From: Shimia sp022448905
Lineage (GTDB): Bacteria > Pseudomonadota > Alphaproteobacteria > Rhodobacterales > Rhodobacteraceae
Length of the DNA stretch: 64,000 nt
Direction: 5' to 3'
NCBI RefSeq assembly: GCF_047126315.1
Contig: NZ_CP138953.1
Location: 186,001-250,000, forward strand
Positions 26,423 through 35,073 of this stretch are shown here, piece by piece. Every line of letters begins with the position of its first letter. Within the stretch, counting starts at the first letter, position 1. The notes beneath the pieces were generated by a model. It saw only the letters and a list, made by a program, of their open reading frames with translations, ran no database searches and was not told where the DNA came from. Made by a program: the position numbers and the translations under genes.

Positions 26423-26818
26423 TCAGCCCTCCAGTTTCATCGGCGTGGCAATTTCCACCAAACAGCCGTTGAGATCCCGCACATAGGAAATCGTCTGCCC
26501 CCAAGGCACCTCATGCGGCTTGCTCACTGGTGAACACCCCGCCGCCAGCGCCTTCTCAAATGCCGCAGGTACGTCCTCAGTGATAAAGCAAATCTCCCAC
26601 CCCGCCGGAATGGCACTCTTCTCATTGGGCGCAAAGGCCAAGCCATCCAGCTCAATCACCTCCTCGGCGGAAAACGACAGCACCGTGTCCCCGGTCTCCA
26701 TCTCCGCATAAAGCGTGCTTTCATGCATAAACCGCTGGGTCAGGCCAAAGGCCGTCTCATAAAACACCACCGTCTCCGGCACGTTCTTCACATAAATAAT
26801 TGTGTATCCAAGCTTCAT
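26423..26818 (-). CDS. VOC (glyoxalase/bleomycin-resistance fold) protein
   Basis: 131 residues. Two beta-alpha-beta-beta-beta units are visible, starting LGYTIIYVKNVPETVVFYETAFGL and ending ISYVRDLNGCLVEIATP; the Glu of VEIATP is a usual metal ligand. Family members include glyoxalase I and antibiotic-binding proteins; no substrate can be given. ATG 26818 was taken, with GAGG 8 bp upstream; a GTG three codons earlier is possible. It lies between the AraC-type regulator and the DUF1801 gene. Confidence 0.85.
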   Translation of the reverse strand: MKLGYTIIYVKNVPETVVFYETAFGLTQRFMHESTLYAEMETGDTVLSFSAEEVIELDGLAFAPNEKSAIPAGWEICFITEDVPAAFEKALAAGCSPVSKPHEVPWGQTISYVRDLNGCLVEIATPMKLEG

Positions 26819-26863
26819 ATCAAACACCTCACATTGGTTGGCCTAGACCTAAGCCCCCCAACA

Positions 26864-27688
26864 TCAATGCGCTTGAAGAAATCGGACATCGCCTTCTTGA
26901 GCCGCGCGGTTTCCCCACAGACCGCCGGACACATCCGGCCGGATCAAGCCCTCGGGAATGGCTGACGGCACAAACCCGCCAAACCGCCGCATGGCCCGCG
27001 TCATATGCGCCTGATCCGCATAGCCCGCCTCAAACGCCGCGTCCGACAGCGACCCGCCTGCCTCACACACCAAGCGCAACGCCCGATGAAACTGTACCAA
27101 CGATGCGTAGGTTTTCACCGAAAGCCCCACCGTGCCTGCAAACATCCGGTTCAAATGCCGCGTCGAGCACCCTGCTCGCGCCGCCAGCTCCGTCACAGAA
27201 AACCGCCCGCCCGTCAGGTGCAATCGACGCACGGTCTCCCCCACTCGATACCCCTCCGGCGACAAGGGCCTACCTTCCACAAAACGCACTAAAGCTTGTC
27301 GCAAGTCCTTTGCCGATACGCCTGCCACGCAAAGCCCCGCCGGTTCCGGCACCAATGCCTCCGCCTCATCCTCCAAGGCCACCTGATTTTTCGCGTGCGC
27401 CAAAGCGTCGCCCCAAAGCACACCGCCCCGCTCCGGACGCAACCGCACGCCAATCCACCGATCCCCGGCCTCAAATTCCACCCAATAAGGCTGCGTCGCA
27501 GGTCCGGTCACCACCAACCGTGGCACCACGGTTGGGTCCGCATTAAACCGTACAATCACATCACAGCGCCCATCCGGCAGGATCAAACTGCGCCCTGCGC
27601 GCGGCTCCTCATGGCGCCACACCGCCTCCATGCTGCGCGCCTGTTGCGGCGTATACACCCGCTCCTGATACCCATCTGGTAGACGCAC
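26864..27688 (-). CDS. AraC-family transcriptional regulator
   Basis: 274 residues. The C-terminal two-thirds hold the double helix-turn-helix: FSVTELAARAGCSTRHLNRMF and the second helix pair SLSDAAFEAGYADQAHMTRAMRRFGG, roughly residues 165-250. The N-terminal part (WRHEEPRAGRSLILPDGRCD) resembles the small sensor domain of AraC proteins in the DUF6597 class. The start is GTG with GAGG 7 bp upstream. It is 9 bp from the PAS-LuxR gene stop and probably shares its transcript. Its likely targets are the VOC and DUF1801 genes beside it. Confidence 0.9.
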   Translation of the reverse strand: MRLPDGYQERVYTPQQARSMEAVWRHEEPRAGRSLILPDGRCDVIVRFNADPTVVPRLVVTGPATQPYWVEFEAGDRWIGVRLRPERGGVLWGDALAHAKNQVALEDEAEALVPEPAGLCVAGVSAKDLRQALVRFVEGRPLSPEGYRVGETVRRLHLTGGRFSVTELAARAGCSTRHLNRMFAGTVGLSVKTYASLVQFHRALRLVCEAGGSLSDAAFEAGYADQAHMTRAMRRFGGFVPSAIPEGLIRPDVSGGLWGNRAAQEGDVRFLQAH

Positions 27689-27697
27689 GCTAAATCC

Positions 27698-28231
27698 TCA
27701 TCCAATCGTCAACCGCGCCAACAGCTCGGTGGCATTCTTCACTTGGAACCGTTTGTGCAGCCGTGCGCGCACATCCTCAATGGTCCGTGGCGACAGCCCC
27801 AACTCGCGCGCAATCTCCTTGCTGGTCAGCCCGCGCCCCAAGCCGCCCACCACCTGCCGCTCCCGCGCCGTAAGCGACACCGGCGGCCCTTCGTGAATGG
27901 CGGCAAATGTCATCACCAGCCGCGCCAGTGGATCATCCGGCGTCAGCGTCTGCGCACGAAATCGGCACCATACCTGCCCGCCATCCCGCTGCCGCACCAT
28001 GCGCTCATCACTATAGGCGTGGTCCTGCATCAACGGTTTCAACCCAATGTCCCGCACCTGCTCAAACTCTTCTGTGCTGTCATACAGCAGGCGAAAGGAC
28101 TGCCCCACCAAGGCCTCTTTCTCATAGCCCACCAACCGCGCAAACCCCTGATTGCATGCGCGAATAGCCCGCTGTTCAGCCATTACAATGCCCACAGGCG
28201 CGGCCTCAAACGCAAGCTGATCCCAATCCAT
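27698..28231 (-). CDS. PAS domain LuxR-type transcriptional regulator
   Basis: 177 residues. Residues 1-110 form a PAS domain (FEAAPVGIVMAEQRAIRACNQ, then FARLVGYEKEALVGQSFRLLY), and residues 118-175 a LuxR-type helix-turn-helix (LTARERQVVGGLGRGLTSKEIARELGLSPRTIEDVRARL in pattern). It likely senses a small molecule or redox signal. The gene is divergent from the M20 hydrolase and ABC operon, with an 18-bp dyad (28255-28272) between them, so it is a good candidate regulator of that operon and of itself. Confidence 0.9.
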   Translation of the reverse strand: MDWDQLAFEAAPVGIVMAEQRAIRACNQGFARLVGYEKEALVGQSFRLLYDSTEEFEQVRDIGLKPLMQDHAYSDERMVRQRDGGQVWCRFRAQTLTPDDPLARLVMTFAAIHEGPPVSLTARERQVVGGLGRGLTSKEIARELGLSPRTIEDVRARLHKRFQVKNATELLARLTIG

Positions 28232-28254
28232 TTACGTCCCCCTAACCGTAATCC

Positions 28255-28272
28255 TACGGTATTGATACCGTA
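28255..28272. promoter_or_regulatory. 18-bp dyad operator candidate between PAS-LuxR gene and M20/ABC operon
   Basis: TACGGTATTGATACCGTA: 8-bp arms around two bases. A partly overlapping CCGTA..TACGG half-site pair lies immediately to the left (28246-28259). Size and symmetry fit binding sites of LuxR-type dimers. Confidence 0.55.
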
Positions 28273-28377
28273 ACCGCCTCCGCGCCACTCTGACCACACC
28301 TGTGTCCGCACGATTTGCAAAAACGTTCCGTCGCAGGCCCCACAAAAACCGCCGCACTGCGCAAGAGGCCCGCCACT

Positions 28378-29679
28378 ATGCCCATCGACACCGACCGCCT
28401 GATGATCCGCATCGAGTCCATGCGCGACGAGCTGGTGCAGCTAACCCAGGACCTGATCCGCATCCCCACACTAAACCCACCGGGCGAGTGTTACCGCGAC
28501 ATCTGCGATTATCTCGACACCCGCCTGACCCGCCACGGCTTTGACACCCAACTGGTCCGCGCCCACGGCGCTCCGGGCGACAGCGACAAATACCCCCGCT
28601 GGAACATCATCGCCCATAAATCCGGCCACCACCCTGGCGAATGTGTACATTTCAACAGCCACACCGATGTGGTCGAAGTGGGCCACGGTTGGACCTTTGA
28701 TCCCTTTGGCGGCGAGATCAGTGACGGCAAAATCTACGGCCGCGGGGCCTGTGATATGAAAGGCGGCCTTGCCGCGTCGATCATCGCCGCCGAAGCCTTC
28801 ATCGCCGAATTCCCTGACTTCCACGGCAGCATCGAAATCTCCGGCACGGCGGACGAAGAATCCGGCGGCTACGGCGGCGTGGCCTATCTGGCGGAACAGG
28901 GCTTTTTTGCCCCCGAACGCGTGCAACACGTGATTATCCCGGAACCCCTGCACAAAGACCGCATCTGCCTCGGCCATCGCGGCGGCTGGTGGGCCGAGAT
29001 CGAGACCTTTGGCGAAATTGCTCATGGCTCCATGCCATTTCTGGGTGACTGCGCCGTGCGCCACATGGGCGCGGTGATCGACAAGTTTGAGAGCGACCTC
29101 TATCCCGCCATGGCCGCGCGGCGTACAGATATGCCGGTGGTGCCCGAAGGCGCGCGCAGCTCCACCATGAACATCAACTCGATCCACGGCGGCCAGGCCG
29201 AACAGGCCGAAGACTTCGACGGATTGCCCGCCCACTGCGTGCCGGACAGCTGCCGCATCGTGATCGACCGCCGCTATCTGGCCGAGGAAAACCACGCCCA
29301 GGTCGAAGGCGAAGTCCGGTCCCTGCTGGATGACCTCTCCGCCCAGCGCGAGAACTTCCGCTATGACATGCGCGAGCTCAACCACGTCGCCCCATCGATG
29401 ACCGACCGCAAAGCCCCCGTAGTGACCACCGTGGACCGCGCCATTCAGGACATTTTGGGGAAGACCCCGGATTATGTCGCAAGTCCCGGCACTTACGACC
29501 AGAAACATATTGATCGCATCGGCAAGCTCAGCAACTGTATCGCCTACGGGCCGGGTATTCTGGAGATGGCCCACAAGCCTGACGAATACATCGGCATCGA
29601 CGACATGATCGACAGCGCCAAGGTTATGGCCCACAGCCTGACTCAGCTGCTGCTACCACAAGACAAGAACTCGGCTTAA
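28378..29679 (+). CDS. M20-family amidohydrolase (ArgE/DapE type)
   Basis: 433 residues of the zinc-dependent M20 peptidase family. The metal-site motifs are HFNSHTDVVEVG, then GRGACDMKGGLAA (bridging Asp), then the catalytic Glu pair in GTADEESGGYGG, and a late His in SPGTYDQKHIDRIG. Family members deacylate acetylornithine or succinyl-diaminopimelate or cut dipeptides. First gene of an operon with a peptide-type ABC importer, so it probably hydrolyses an imported N-acyl amino acid or small peptide. ATG 28378 has AAGAGG upstream and starts a conserved N-terminus; the longer reading from 28315 is not supported. Confidence 0.9.
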   Translation: MPIDTDRLMIRIESMRDELVQLTQDLIRIPTLNPPGECYRDICDYLDTRLTRHGFDTQLVRAHGAPGDSDKYPRWNIIAHKSGHHPGECVHFNSHTDVVEVGHGWTFDPFGGEISDGKIYGRGACDMKGGLAASIIAAEAFIAEFPDFHGSIEISGTADEESGGYGGVAYLAEQGFFAPERVQHVIIPEPLHKDRICLGHRGGWWAEIETFGEIAHGSMPFLGDCAVRHMGAVIDKFESDLYPAMAARRTDMPVVPEGARSSTMNINSIHGGQAEQAEDFDGLPAHCVPDSCRIVIDRRYLAEENHAQVEGEVRSLLDDLSAQRENFRYDMRELNHVAPSMTDRKAPVVTTVDRAIQDILGKTPDYVASPGTYDQKHIDRIGKLSNCIAYGPGILEMAHKPDEYIGIDDMIDSAKVMAHSLTQLLLPQDKNSA

Positions 29680-29724
29680 GGCCCAATAATCATAAAAAGC
29701 AAACAGTTAAGGGAGAGAGACACA

Positions 29725-31212
29725 ATGACATTTTTCACGTCACGACTGGCCAGTGCCAGCGCCGCTGCACTGATTGCAGGGACACTGGCCGCACAAGCCG
29801 CGCAAACCGACATCACTGTTGCCATGCAACTGGAGCCGCCGCATCTGGACCCAACCTCTGCCGCCGCTGGCGCGATTGACAGTGTGCTTTATGCCAATGT
29901 CTTTGAAGGTCTCACTCGTTTTGCCTCCGACGGCTCGATCATCCCCGGCCTCGCCAAAAGCTGGGAAATTTCTGAAGACGGCCTGACCTACACCTTCATG
30001 CTGAACGACGGCGTGACCTTCCACGACGGCTCCGCCATGGACGGCGAGGATGTGAAATTCTCGCTGGACCGCGCCCGCGCAGAAGACAGCGCCAACGCGC
30101 AAAAAGCGCTCTTTGCCGGCATCACCGAAGTGACCGTGGTCGATCCGCTGACCGTCAAAGTCACGCTTGATGGCCCCAATGGCGACTTCCTGTTCAACAT
30201 GGCCTGGGGCGACGCCGTGATTGTCGCGTCCGAAAGCATCGACAACATCAAGACCACCCCCATCGGTACAGGCGCGTTCAAGTTTGCGGATTGGGTACAA
30301 GGCGACAAGATCACGCTCACCCGCAACGACGCCTACTGGGGCACGCCTGCGACACTCACCGATGTGACCTTCAAATTCATCTCCGATCCCACAGCCGCCA
30401 TGGCCGCAATGATGGCCGAAGACATTGACGTCTTTGCAGGCTTCCCAACCCCAGAGGCGCTGCCGCAGTTTGAAGCCGATCCACGTTTCCAAGTGCTGGT
30501 TGGCAACTCCGAAGGCGAGACCATCCTGTCGACCAACAACAAGATGCCGCCACTGGATGACGTGAAAGTGCGCAAGGCCATCGCCCACGCAATTGACCGT
30601 CAGGCCATCATTGATGGCGCGATGTTTGGCCTCGGCACACCAATTGGCACGCACTTTGCTCCGCATCACCCGGACTACGTCGACCTGACCGGCAACTCAG
30701 CCTATGATCCCGAACAGTCTAAGAAACTGCTTGCCGAAGCAGGCTATCCCGATGGCTTCACCACCACGTTGAAACTGCCGCCGCCCTCTTATGCCCGCCG
30801 TGGTGGCGAAATCATCGCCGCGCAACTGCGTGCCGTTGGCATCAACACCGAAATCTCCAATCTGGAGTGGGCGCAGTGGCTGGAGCAGGTCTTCCGCGGC
30901 AAGGACTTTGGCCTGACCATTGTCAGCCACACCGAACCCAACGACATCGGCATCTACGGCCGCCCGGATTATTACTTCCAGTATGACAATCCGCAGTTCC
31001 AGCAGATCATGGAAACCTTGAACAAAGCCACCATCCCGGCAGAGCGCACCGCCCTGCGCAAAGTCGCGCAGACCATGATCGCCGAAGACTATGTCAATGG
31101 TTACTTGTTCCAGCTGGCGTTCCCAACCGTAGCGAAAGCTGGTGTGCAGGGCCTCTGGCTCAACGCGCCAACCCAAGCCACCGACCTGACCGCCGTAAGC
31201 TGGTCAGAGTAA
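29725..31212 (+). CDS. ABC transporter substrate-binding protein, family 5 (peptide/nickel type)
   Basis: 495 residues. A signal peptide (SRLASASAAALIAGTLAAQAAQ) places it in the periplasm. Family 5 features are clear: LEPPHLDPTSAAAG...VYANVFEGLTRF at the start, WEISEDGLTYTFML, DGVTFHDGSAMDGEDVKFSL, and VRKAIAHAIDRQAI. It delivers the ligand to the two permeases downstream. GGGAGAGAG lies before the ATG. It is followed by a strong hairpin (31221-31251) before the cupin gene, which should keep this gene's message level above that of the permeases. Confidence 0.93.
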   Translation: MTFFTSRLASASAAALIAGTLAAQAAQTDITVAMQLEPPHLDPTSAAAGAIDSVLYANVFEGLTRFASDGSIIPGLAKSWEISEDGLTYTFMLNDGVTFHDGSAMDGEDVKFSLDRARAEDSANAQKALFAGITEVTVVDPLTVKVTLDGPNGDFLFNMAWGDAVIVASESIDNIKTTPIGTGAFKFADWVQGDKITLTRNDAYWGTPATLTDVTFKFISDPTAAMAAMMAEDIDVFAGFPTPEALPQFEADPRFQVLVGNSEGETILSTNNKMPPLDDVKVRKAIAHAIDRQAIIDGAMFGLGTPIGTHFAPHHPDYVDLTGNSAYDPEQSKKLLAEAGYPDGFTTTLKLPPPSYARRGGEIIAAQLRAVGINTEISNLEWAQWLEQVFRGKDFGLTIVSHTEPNDIGIYGRPDYYFQYDNPQFQQIMETLNKATIPAERTALRKVAQTMIAEDYVNGYLFQLAFPTVAKAGVQGLWLNAPTQATDLTAVSWSE

Positions 31213-31220
31213 CACCCCCC

Positions 31221-31251
31221 GCGCTGGGGCCACATCATGTGGCTCCGGCGC
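31221..31251 (+). other. Intercistronic hairpin after the substrate-binding protein gene
   Basis: Left arm GCGCTGGGGCCACA and right arm TGTGGCTCCGGCGC pair over about 14 bp with two G-U pairs and a tiny loop. No T run follows, so it probably slows decay or partly stops transcription between the binding-protein gene and the rest of the operon. Confidence 0.65.
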
Positions 31252-31274
31252 AAATCCAATCGAAAGCCGCTGCC

Positions 31275-31682
31275 ATGATCGAGCATATCCCCGCAGGCAC
31301 CCTGCCCAGCCGCAAAGCACCATCAGAGTATTTCACCGGCGACGTGCGCATGGATCTGATCACAGAAAGCCGCCCCCCTTCTCAAGTTTTTGCCGCCCGC
31401 GTCACCTTTGAACCCGGCGCGCGCACCGCATGGCACACCCATCCCGTGGGCCAAATCCTGCATGTGCTCTCTGGCGTTGGCCTGATTGCGCTGCGCGGCG
31501 AAGCCCCGCGCACCATCCGCCCCGGCGACAGCATCTGGATCGAACCCGGCGTCGAGCATTGGCACGGCGCCACACCCGACACCGCCATGTCCCACATGGC
31601 CATCCAACAGGTCGAAGACGGCTCCGGTGCCACATGGCTCGAACACGTTTCCGACGACGACTACCTCAAGCCCCCAACCTGA
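31275..31682 (+). CDS. Cupin-domain protein
   Basis: 135 residues. A single cupin with metal-ligand His in AWHTHPVGQILHVLSGVG (two His, plus a third position) and the second motif in PGDSIWIEPGVEHWHGATP. Similar small cupins act as isomerases, dioxygenases or ligand sensors. It lies between the binding protein and the permeases, so it may handle the imported compound. It was started at ATG 31275; the reading from 31239 would overlap the hairpin. Confidence 0.87.
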   Translation: MIEHIPAGTLPSRKAPSEYFTGDVRMDLITESRPPSQVFAARVTFEPGARTAWHTHPVGQILHVLSGVGLIALRGEAPRTIRPGDSIWIEPGVEHWHGATPDTAMSHMAIQQVEDGSGATWLEHVSDDDYLKPPT

Positions 31683-31688
31683 CGGCCC

Positions 31689-32636
31689 ATGCTCCGCTAC
31701 ACTCTCAAACGCGCCCTGTCTCTGGGCCTTAGCCTCGTGGTGGCCTCGCTGGTGATCTTCTTCGTGATCGAAGTGGTACCCGGCGACCCTGCCAGCTTTA
31801 TGCTTGGCCTCAACGCCCAACCGGACACCATTGCCGCCCTGCGCAGTGAACTGGGGCTGGATGTCTCCAAACTGGAGCGCTACCTCGTCTGGGTCGGCGG
31901 CATGTTGCAAGGGGATTTTGGCACCTCCTACACCTATAGCACCCCCGTGACCGAGATGATTGGCGACCGCATTTGGGTCTCCCTGCCTCTGGCCCTCTAC
32001 GCGCTCACGCTCTCCACCCTAATCGCCTTCCCGGCAGGCATCTACGCTGCCTCCCGTCGTGGCAAACCCGGTGACATGGCCGTCATGGGTGCCACTCAAC
32101 TGGGCATCGCGGTGCCGAACTTCTGGTTCGCCATGATGCTGGTGCTGATCTTCGCCATCAACCTGCGCTGGTTCTCTGCCGGCGGTTTTGCCGGTTGGGA
32201 CAAAGGCGCCGCCGCCGCCATGAAATCGCTGACCCTGCCCGCCATCGCACTGGCCTTGCCGCAATCCGCTATCCTCGCCCGCGTCATGCGCTCTGCCCTG
32301 TTGGATGTGCTGGGCGAAGACTTCATGCGCACCGCCCGCGCCAAAGGCCTGACCCGCCGCCAAGCCTTGATGCGCCATGGCCTGCGCAACGCCATGATCC
32401 CCGTGCTGACCATCATCGGCATGCAATTCTCATTCCTGCTCGCCGGCGCCATCATCATCGAACAGGTCTTCTTCCTGCCCGGCCTTGGCCGCCTGATCTT
32501 CCAATCCATCTCCGCCCGCGATCTGATCGTGGTGGAAAGCGTGGTCATGCTGCTTGTGTTTCTGGTGATCCTCGTGACCTTCCTTGTCGACCTCGCCTAT
32601 GCCGCCGTCGACCCCCGCCTGAGGTCTCGCACATGA
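31689..32636 (+). CDS. ABC transporter permease, DppB type
   Basis: 315 residues, six membrane spans. The family coupling loop EAA-like segment is in FMRTARAKGLTRRQALMRHGLRNAMIPV near residue 215. It forms the inner-membrane channel with the next gene. It starts 6 bp after the cupin stop and overlaps the next permease by 4 bp. Confidence 0.95.
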   Translation: MLRYTLKRALSLGLSLVVASLVIFFVIEVVPGDPASFMLGLNAQPDTIAALRSELGLDVSKLERYLVWVGGMLQGDFGTSYTYSTPVTEMIGDRIWVSLPLALYALTLSTLIAFPAGIYAASRRGKPGDMAVMGATQLGIAVPNFWFAMMLVLIFAINLRWFSAGGFAGWDKGAAAAMKSLTLPAIALALPQSAILARVMRSALLDVLGEDFMRTARAKGLTRRQALMRHGLRNAMIPVLTIIGMQFSFLLAGAIIIEQVFFLPGLGRLIFQSISARDLIVVESVVMLLVFLVILVTFLVDLAYAAVDPRLRSRT

Positions 32637-33454
32637 GCCTGTCGCGCAACATCCTCCTAGGCGGTCTGCTCTGCCTCTGCGTGGTCGCCGCAGCTCTAAT
32701 CAGCTTCCTCTGGACCCCATTTGACATCACGCAAATGGACATCCCCAACAAACTGCAAAAACCCAGCGCCACCCATTGGTTTGGCACCGACCACTTTGGC
32801 CGTGACATCTTCTCAATGATCATGGTCGGCGCCCGCACCTCGCTTGCCGTTGCGCTGGTGGCCGTCGGCATCGGCATGGGTCTCGGTGTGCCCCTAGGCC
32901 TCTGGGCCGCCGCCAACTCCGGCAGTTGGCTGGATGAATTGATCATGCGCGGCAATGACCTGATCTTTGCTTTCCCCAGCCTCGTGATCGCCATCCTGAT
33001 CACCGCCATCCTCGGCCCAGGTGCCGTCAACGCCATCCTCGCGATTGGCATCTTCAACATCCCGGTCTTCGCCCGCCTCACCCGCGCCGGCGCCCTGCCG
33101 CTCTGGCAACGCGACTTCATCCTCGCCGCGCGTGTGGCTGGCAAATCCCGCGCCCGCATCTCGGCCGAACACATCCTGCCCAACGTTGCCAACCTCCTGA
33201 TCGTACAAGGCACCATCCAGTTCTCCCTCGGCATCCTCGCCGAAGCGGGCCTCAGCTACGTGGGCCTTGGCGCGCAGCCCCCGACGCCCTCATGGGGCCG
33301 CATGCTGGCCGACGCCCAAACCATGGTCTCCTTCGCGCCGCACCTTGCTCTGATACCCGGCCTCGCCATCATCGCGTCGGTCTTGGGCCTCAACCTGCTG
33401 GGCGACGGCCTACGCGATCACCTTGACCCCAAAATCCGGGTGATGCGCACATGA
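32633..33454 (+). CDS. ABC transporter permease, DppC type
   Basis: 273 residues. Typical DppC features: THWFGTDHFGRDIFSMIMVGARTSL near the N-terminus, the coupling loop FILAARVAGKSRARISAEHILPN, and ending in DGLRDHLDPKIR. It overlaps the previous and next genes by ATGA junctions. Start at ATG 32633; longer upstream reading lies inside the other permease in another frame. Confidence 0.95.
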   Translation: MSLSRNILLGGLLCLCVVAAALISFLWTPFDITQMDIPNKLQKPSATHWFGTDHFGRDIFSMIMVGARTSLAVALVAVGIGMGLGVPLGLWAAANSGSWLDELIMRGNDLIFAFPSLVIAILITAILGPGAVNAILAIGIFNIPVFARLTRAGALPLWQRDFILAARVAGKSRARISAEHILPNVANLLIVQGTIQFSLGILAEAGLSYVGLGAQPPTPSWGRMLADAQTMVSFAPHLALIPGLAIIASVLGLNLLGDGLRDHLDPKIRVMRT

Positions 33455-35073
33455 GCCTGCTCTCCGTCCAAAACCTGTCCCTCTCCATCGGCCCTCTACC
33501 GATCCTGAAAGACGTGACCTTCTCCATCGCGCCGGGCGAAATCTTGGCCGTCACCGGCGAAAGCGGCTCCGGAAAATCCATGACAGCGCTCGCGGTGATG
33601 CAGCTTTTGCCCGACAGCGCCCAGACCACCGGCCACATCATGCTGCGCGATGAAGAGCTCACCGCGCAGTCAGAAAAATCCCTCTGCGCCATGCGTGGCA
33701 ACTGCATCGGCATGGTGTTTCAAGAACCGATGACCGCGCTCAACCCGCTGCACACCATTGGACAGCAAGTGGTCGAAACCATCCGCATGCACGCCGTCAT
33801 GCCCAAAGCCGAGGCCGAAGCCCAAGCCGCCGCCATGCTCACCCGCGTGGGCCTGCCCCAAGACCGTTTCCCACTGTCGCGCTACCCGCATGAGCTTTCC
33901 GGTGGCCAACGCCAGCGCGTGGTCATCGCCATGGCCATCGCCCGCCGCCCGCGCCTGCTGATCGCGGATGAACCCACCACCGCGCTCGACGTCACCACAC
34001 AGGCCAAGATCCTCGACCTGCTCAAAGACCTCGTCGCAGAATACGACATGGGTCTGTTGATGATCACCCACGACCTCGCCGTTGTGGCCGACATGGCGGA
34101 TCGCATCGTCGTCATGCGCAAAGGCGAAGTGGTCGAGCAGGGCGACACCAAACACCTGCTCGCCAACATGCAGCATCCCTACACCAAAGCCCTGTTTAAG
34201 GCCTCCGGTCATCAGGTGGATTTGCCCAGCGCCAAAGACGGCACCCCCGCCATCTTATCTGTGCGCGACGCCGTGCGAGACTACGCCCTGCCGCGCACCC
34301 AACTCTTTGCCCCCCGCGCCTACCACCGCGCAGTAAAAGGCGTCAGCTTTGACATTCACCACGGCGAACGGGTTGGGCTGGTGGGCGAGTCCGGCTGTGG
34401 AAAATCGACCCTAACACGGGCCATCTTGGGCCTTGAGCCCTTGCAAGACGGCAGCATCACCGCCTTTGGCGTGCCGGTTGGCCCCGACATGCCCGCAACC
34501 TCCCGCATCAAAACGCAAGTGGTGTTCCAGGACCCCTATAGCAGCTTTAACCCACGCCATCGGGTGGCCCGTATCCTGACCGAGCCTTTCCATCTGGTAG
34601 ACACGCCGCCAACAGGCGACGCACTCACACAAGTCATCTCTGATGTGCTCACCGACGTCGGTTTGCAGCCCTCAGACTCGCAAAAATACATCCACGAGTT
34701 CTCCGGCGGACAACGGCAACGCATCGCCATCGCCCGCGCTCTGATCACCAAACCCGAGCTGATCATCTTTGACGAAGCGGTCTCTGCGCTGGACGTCTCC
34801 ATCCGCGCACAGATCCTCGACCTGATTGCCGAGCTGTCACGCCGCCACAACCTGGCTTATCTGTTTATATCCCACGATCTCTCCGTCGTGCGCTCCGTGA
34901 CCGACCGTGTGTTGGTCATGCAAAACGGCGAGATTGTCGAGCAAGGCGAGACCGAAAAGGTCTTCACCGCGCCACAACACCCCTACACCCAAGCCCTGAT
35001 CAACGCCGCGCCGGTCCTGCCGGATCTGGCCGCGCTGACCTCCCAAACCGAGACATCCCATGACTCTGCCTGA
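33451..35073 (+). CDS. Fused double ABC ATPase (DppD-DppF type)
   Basis: 540 residues with two complete nucleotide-binding domains. First: Walker A GESGSGKSM near residue 36, signature LSGGQRQRVVIA, Walker B LLIADEPT and H-loop ITHDLA. Second, from about residue 280: Walker A GESGCGKST, signature FSGGQRQRIAIA, Walker B LIIFDEA and H-loop ISHDLS. The domains are normally separate DppD and DppF chains; fusion is common in rhizobial and Rhodobacter-group importers. It energises uptake by the two permeases. It overlaps the aldehyde dehydrogenase gene by 14 bp. Confidence 0.95.
   Translation: MSLLSVQNLSLSIGPLPILKDVTFSIAPGEILAVTGESGSGKSMTALAVMQLLPDSAQTTGHIMLRDEELTAQSEKSLCAMRGNCIGMVFQEPMTALNPLHTIGQQVVETIRMHAVMPKAEAEAQAAAMLTRVGLPQDRFPLSRYPHELSGGQRQRVVIAMAIARRPRLLIADEPTTALDVTTQAKILDLLKDLVAEYDMGLLMITHDLAVVADMADRIVVMRKGEVVEQGDTKHLLANMQHPYTKALFKASGHQVDLPSAKDGTPAILSVRDAVRDYALPRTQLFAPRAYHRAVKGVSFDIHHGERVGLVGESGCGKSTLTRAILGLEPLQDGSITAFGVPVGPDMPATSRIKTQVVFQDPYSSFNPRHRVARILTEPFHLVDTPPTGDALTQVISDVLTDVGLQPSDSQKYIHEFSGGQRQRIAIARALITKPELIIFDEAVSALDVSIRAQILDLIAELSRRHNLAYLFISHDLSVVRSVTDRVLVMQNGEIVEQGETEKVFTAPQHPYTQALINAAPVLPDLAALTSQTETSHDSA

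Noticed and set aside
28471..29634. 387-codon minus-strand frame opposite the M20 hydrolase
   Set aside because: Antisense shadow rich in Val, Ala and His; the plus strand carries the metal-site motifs.
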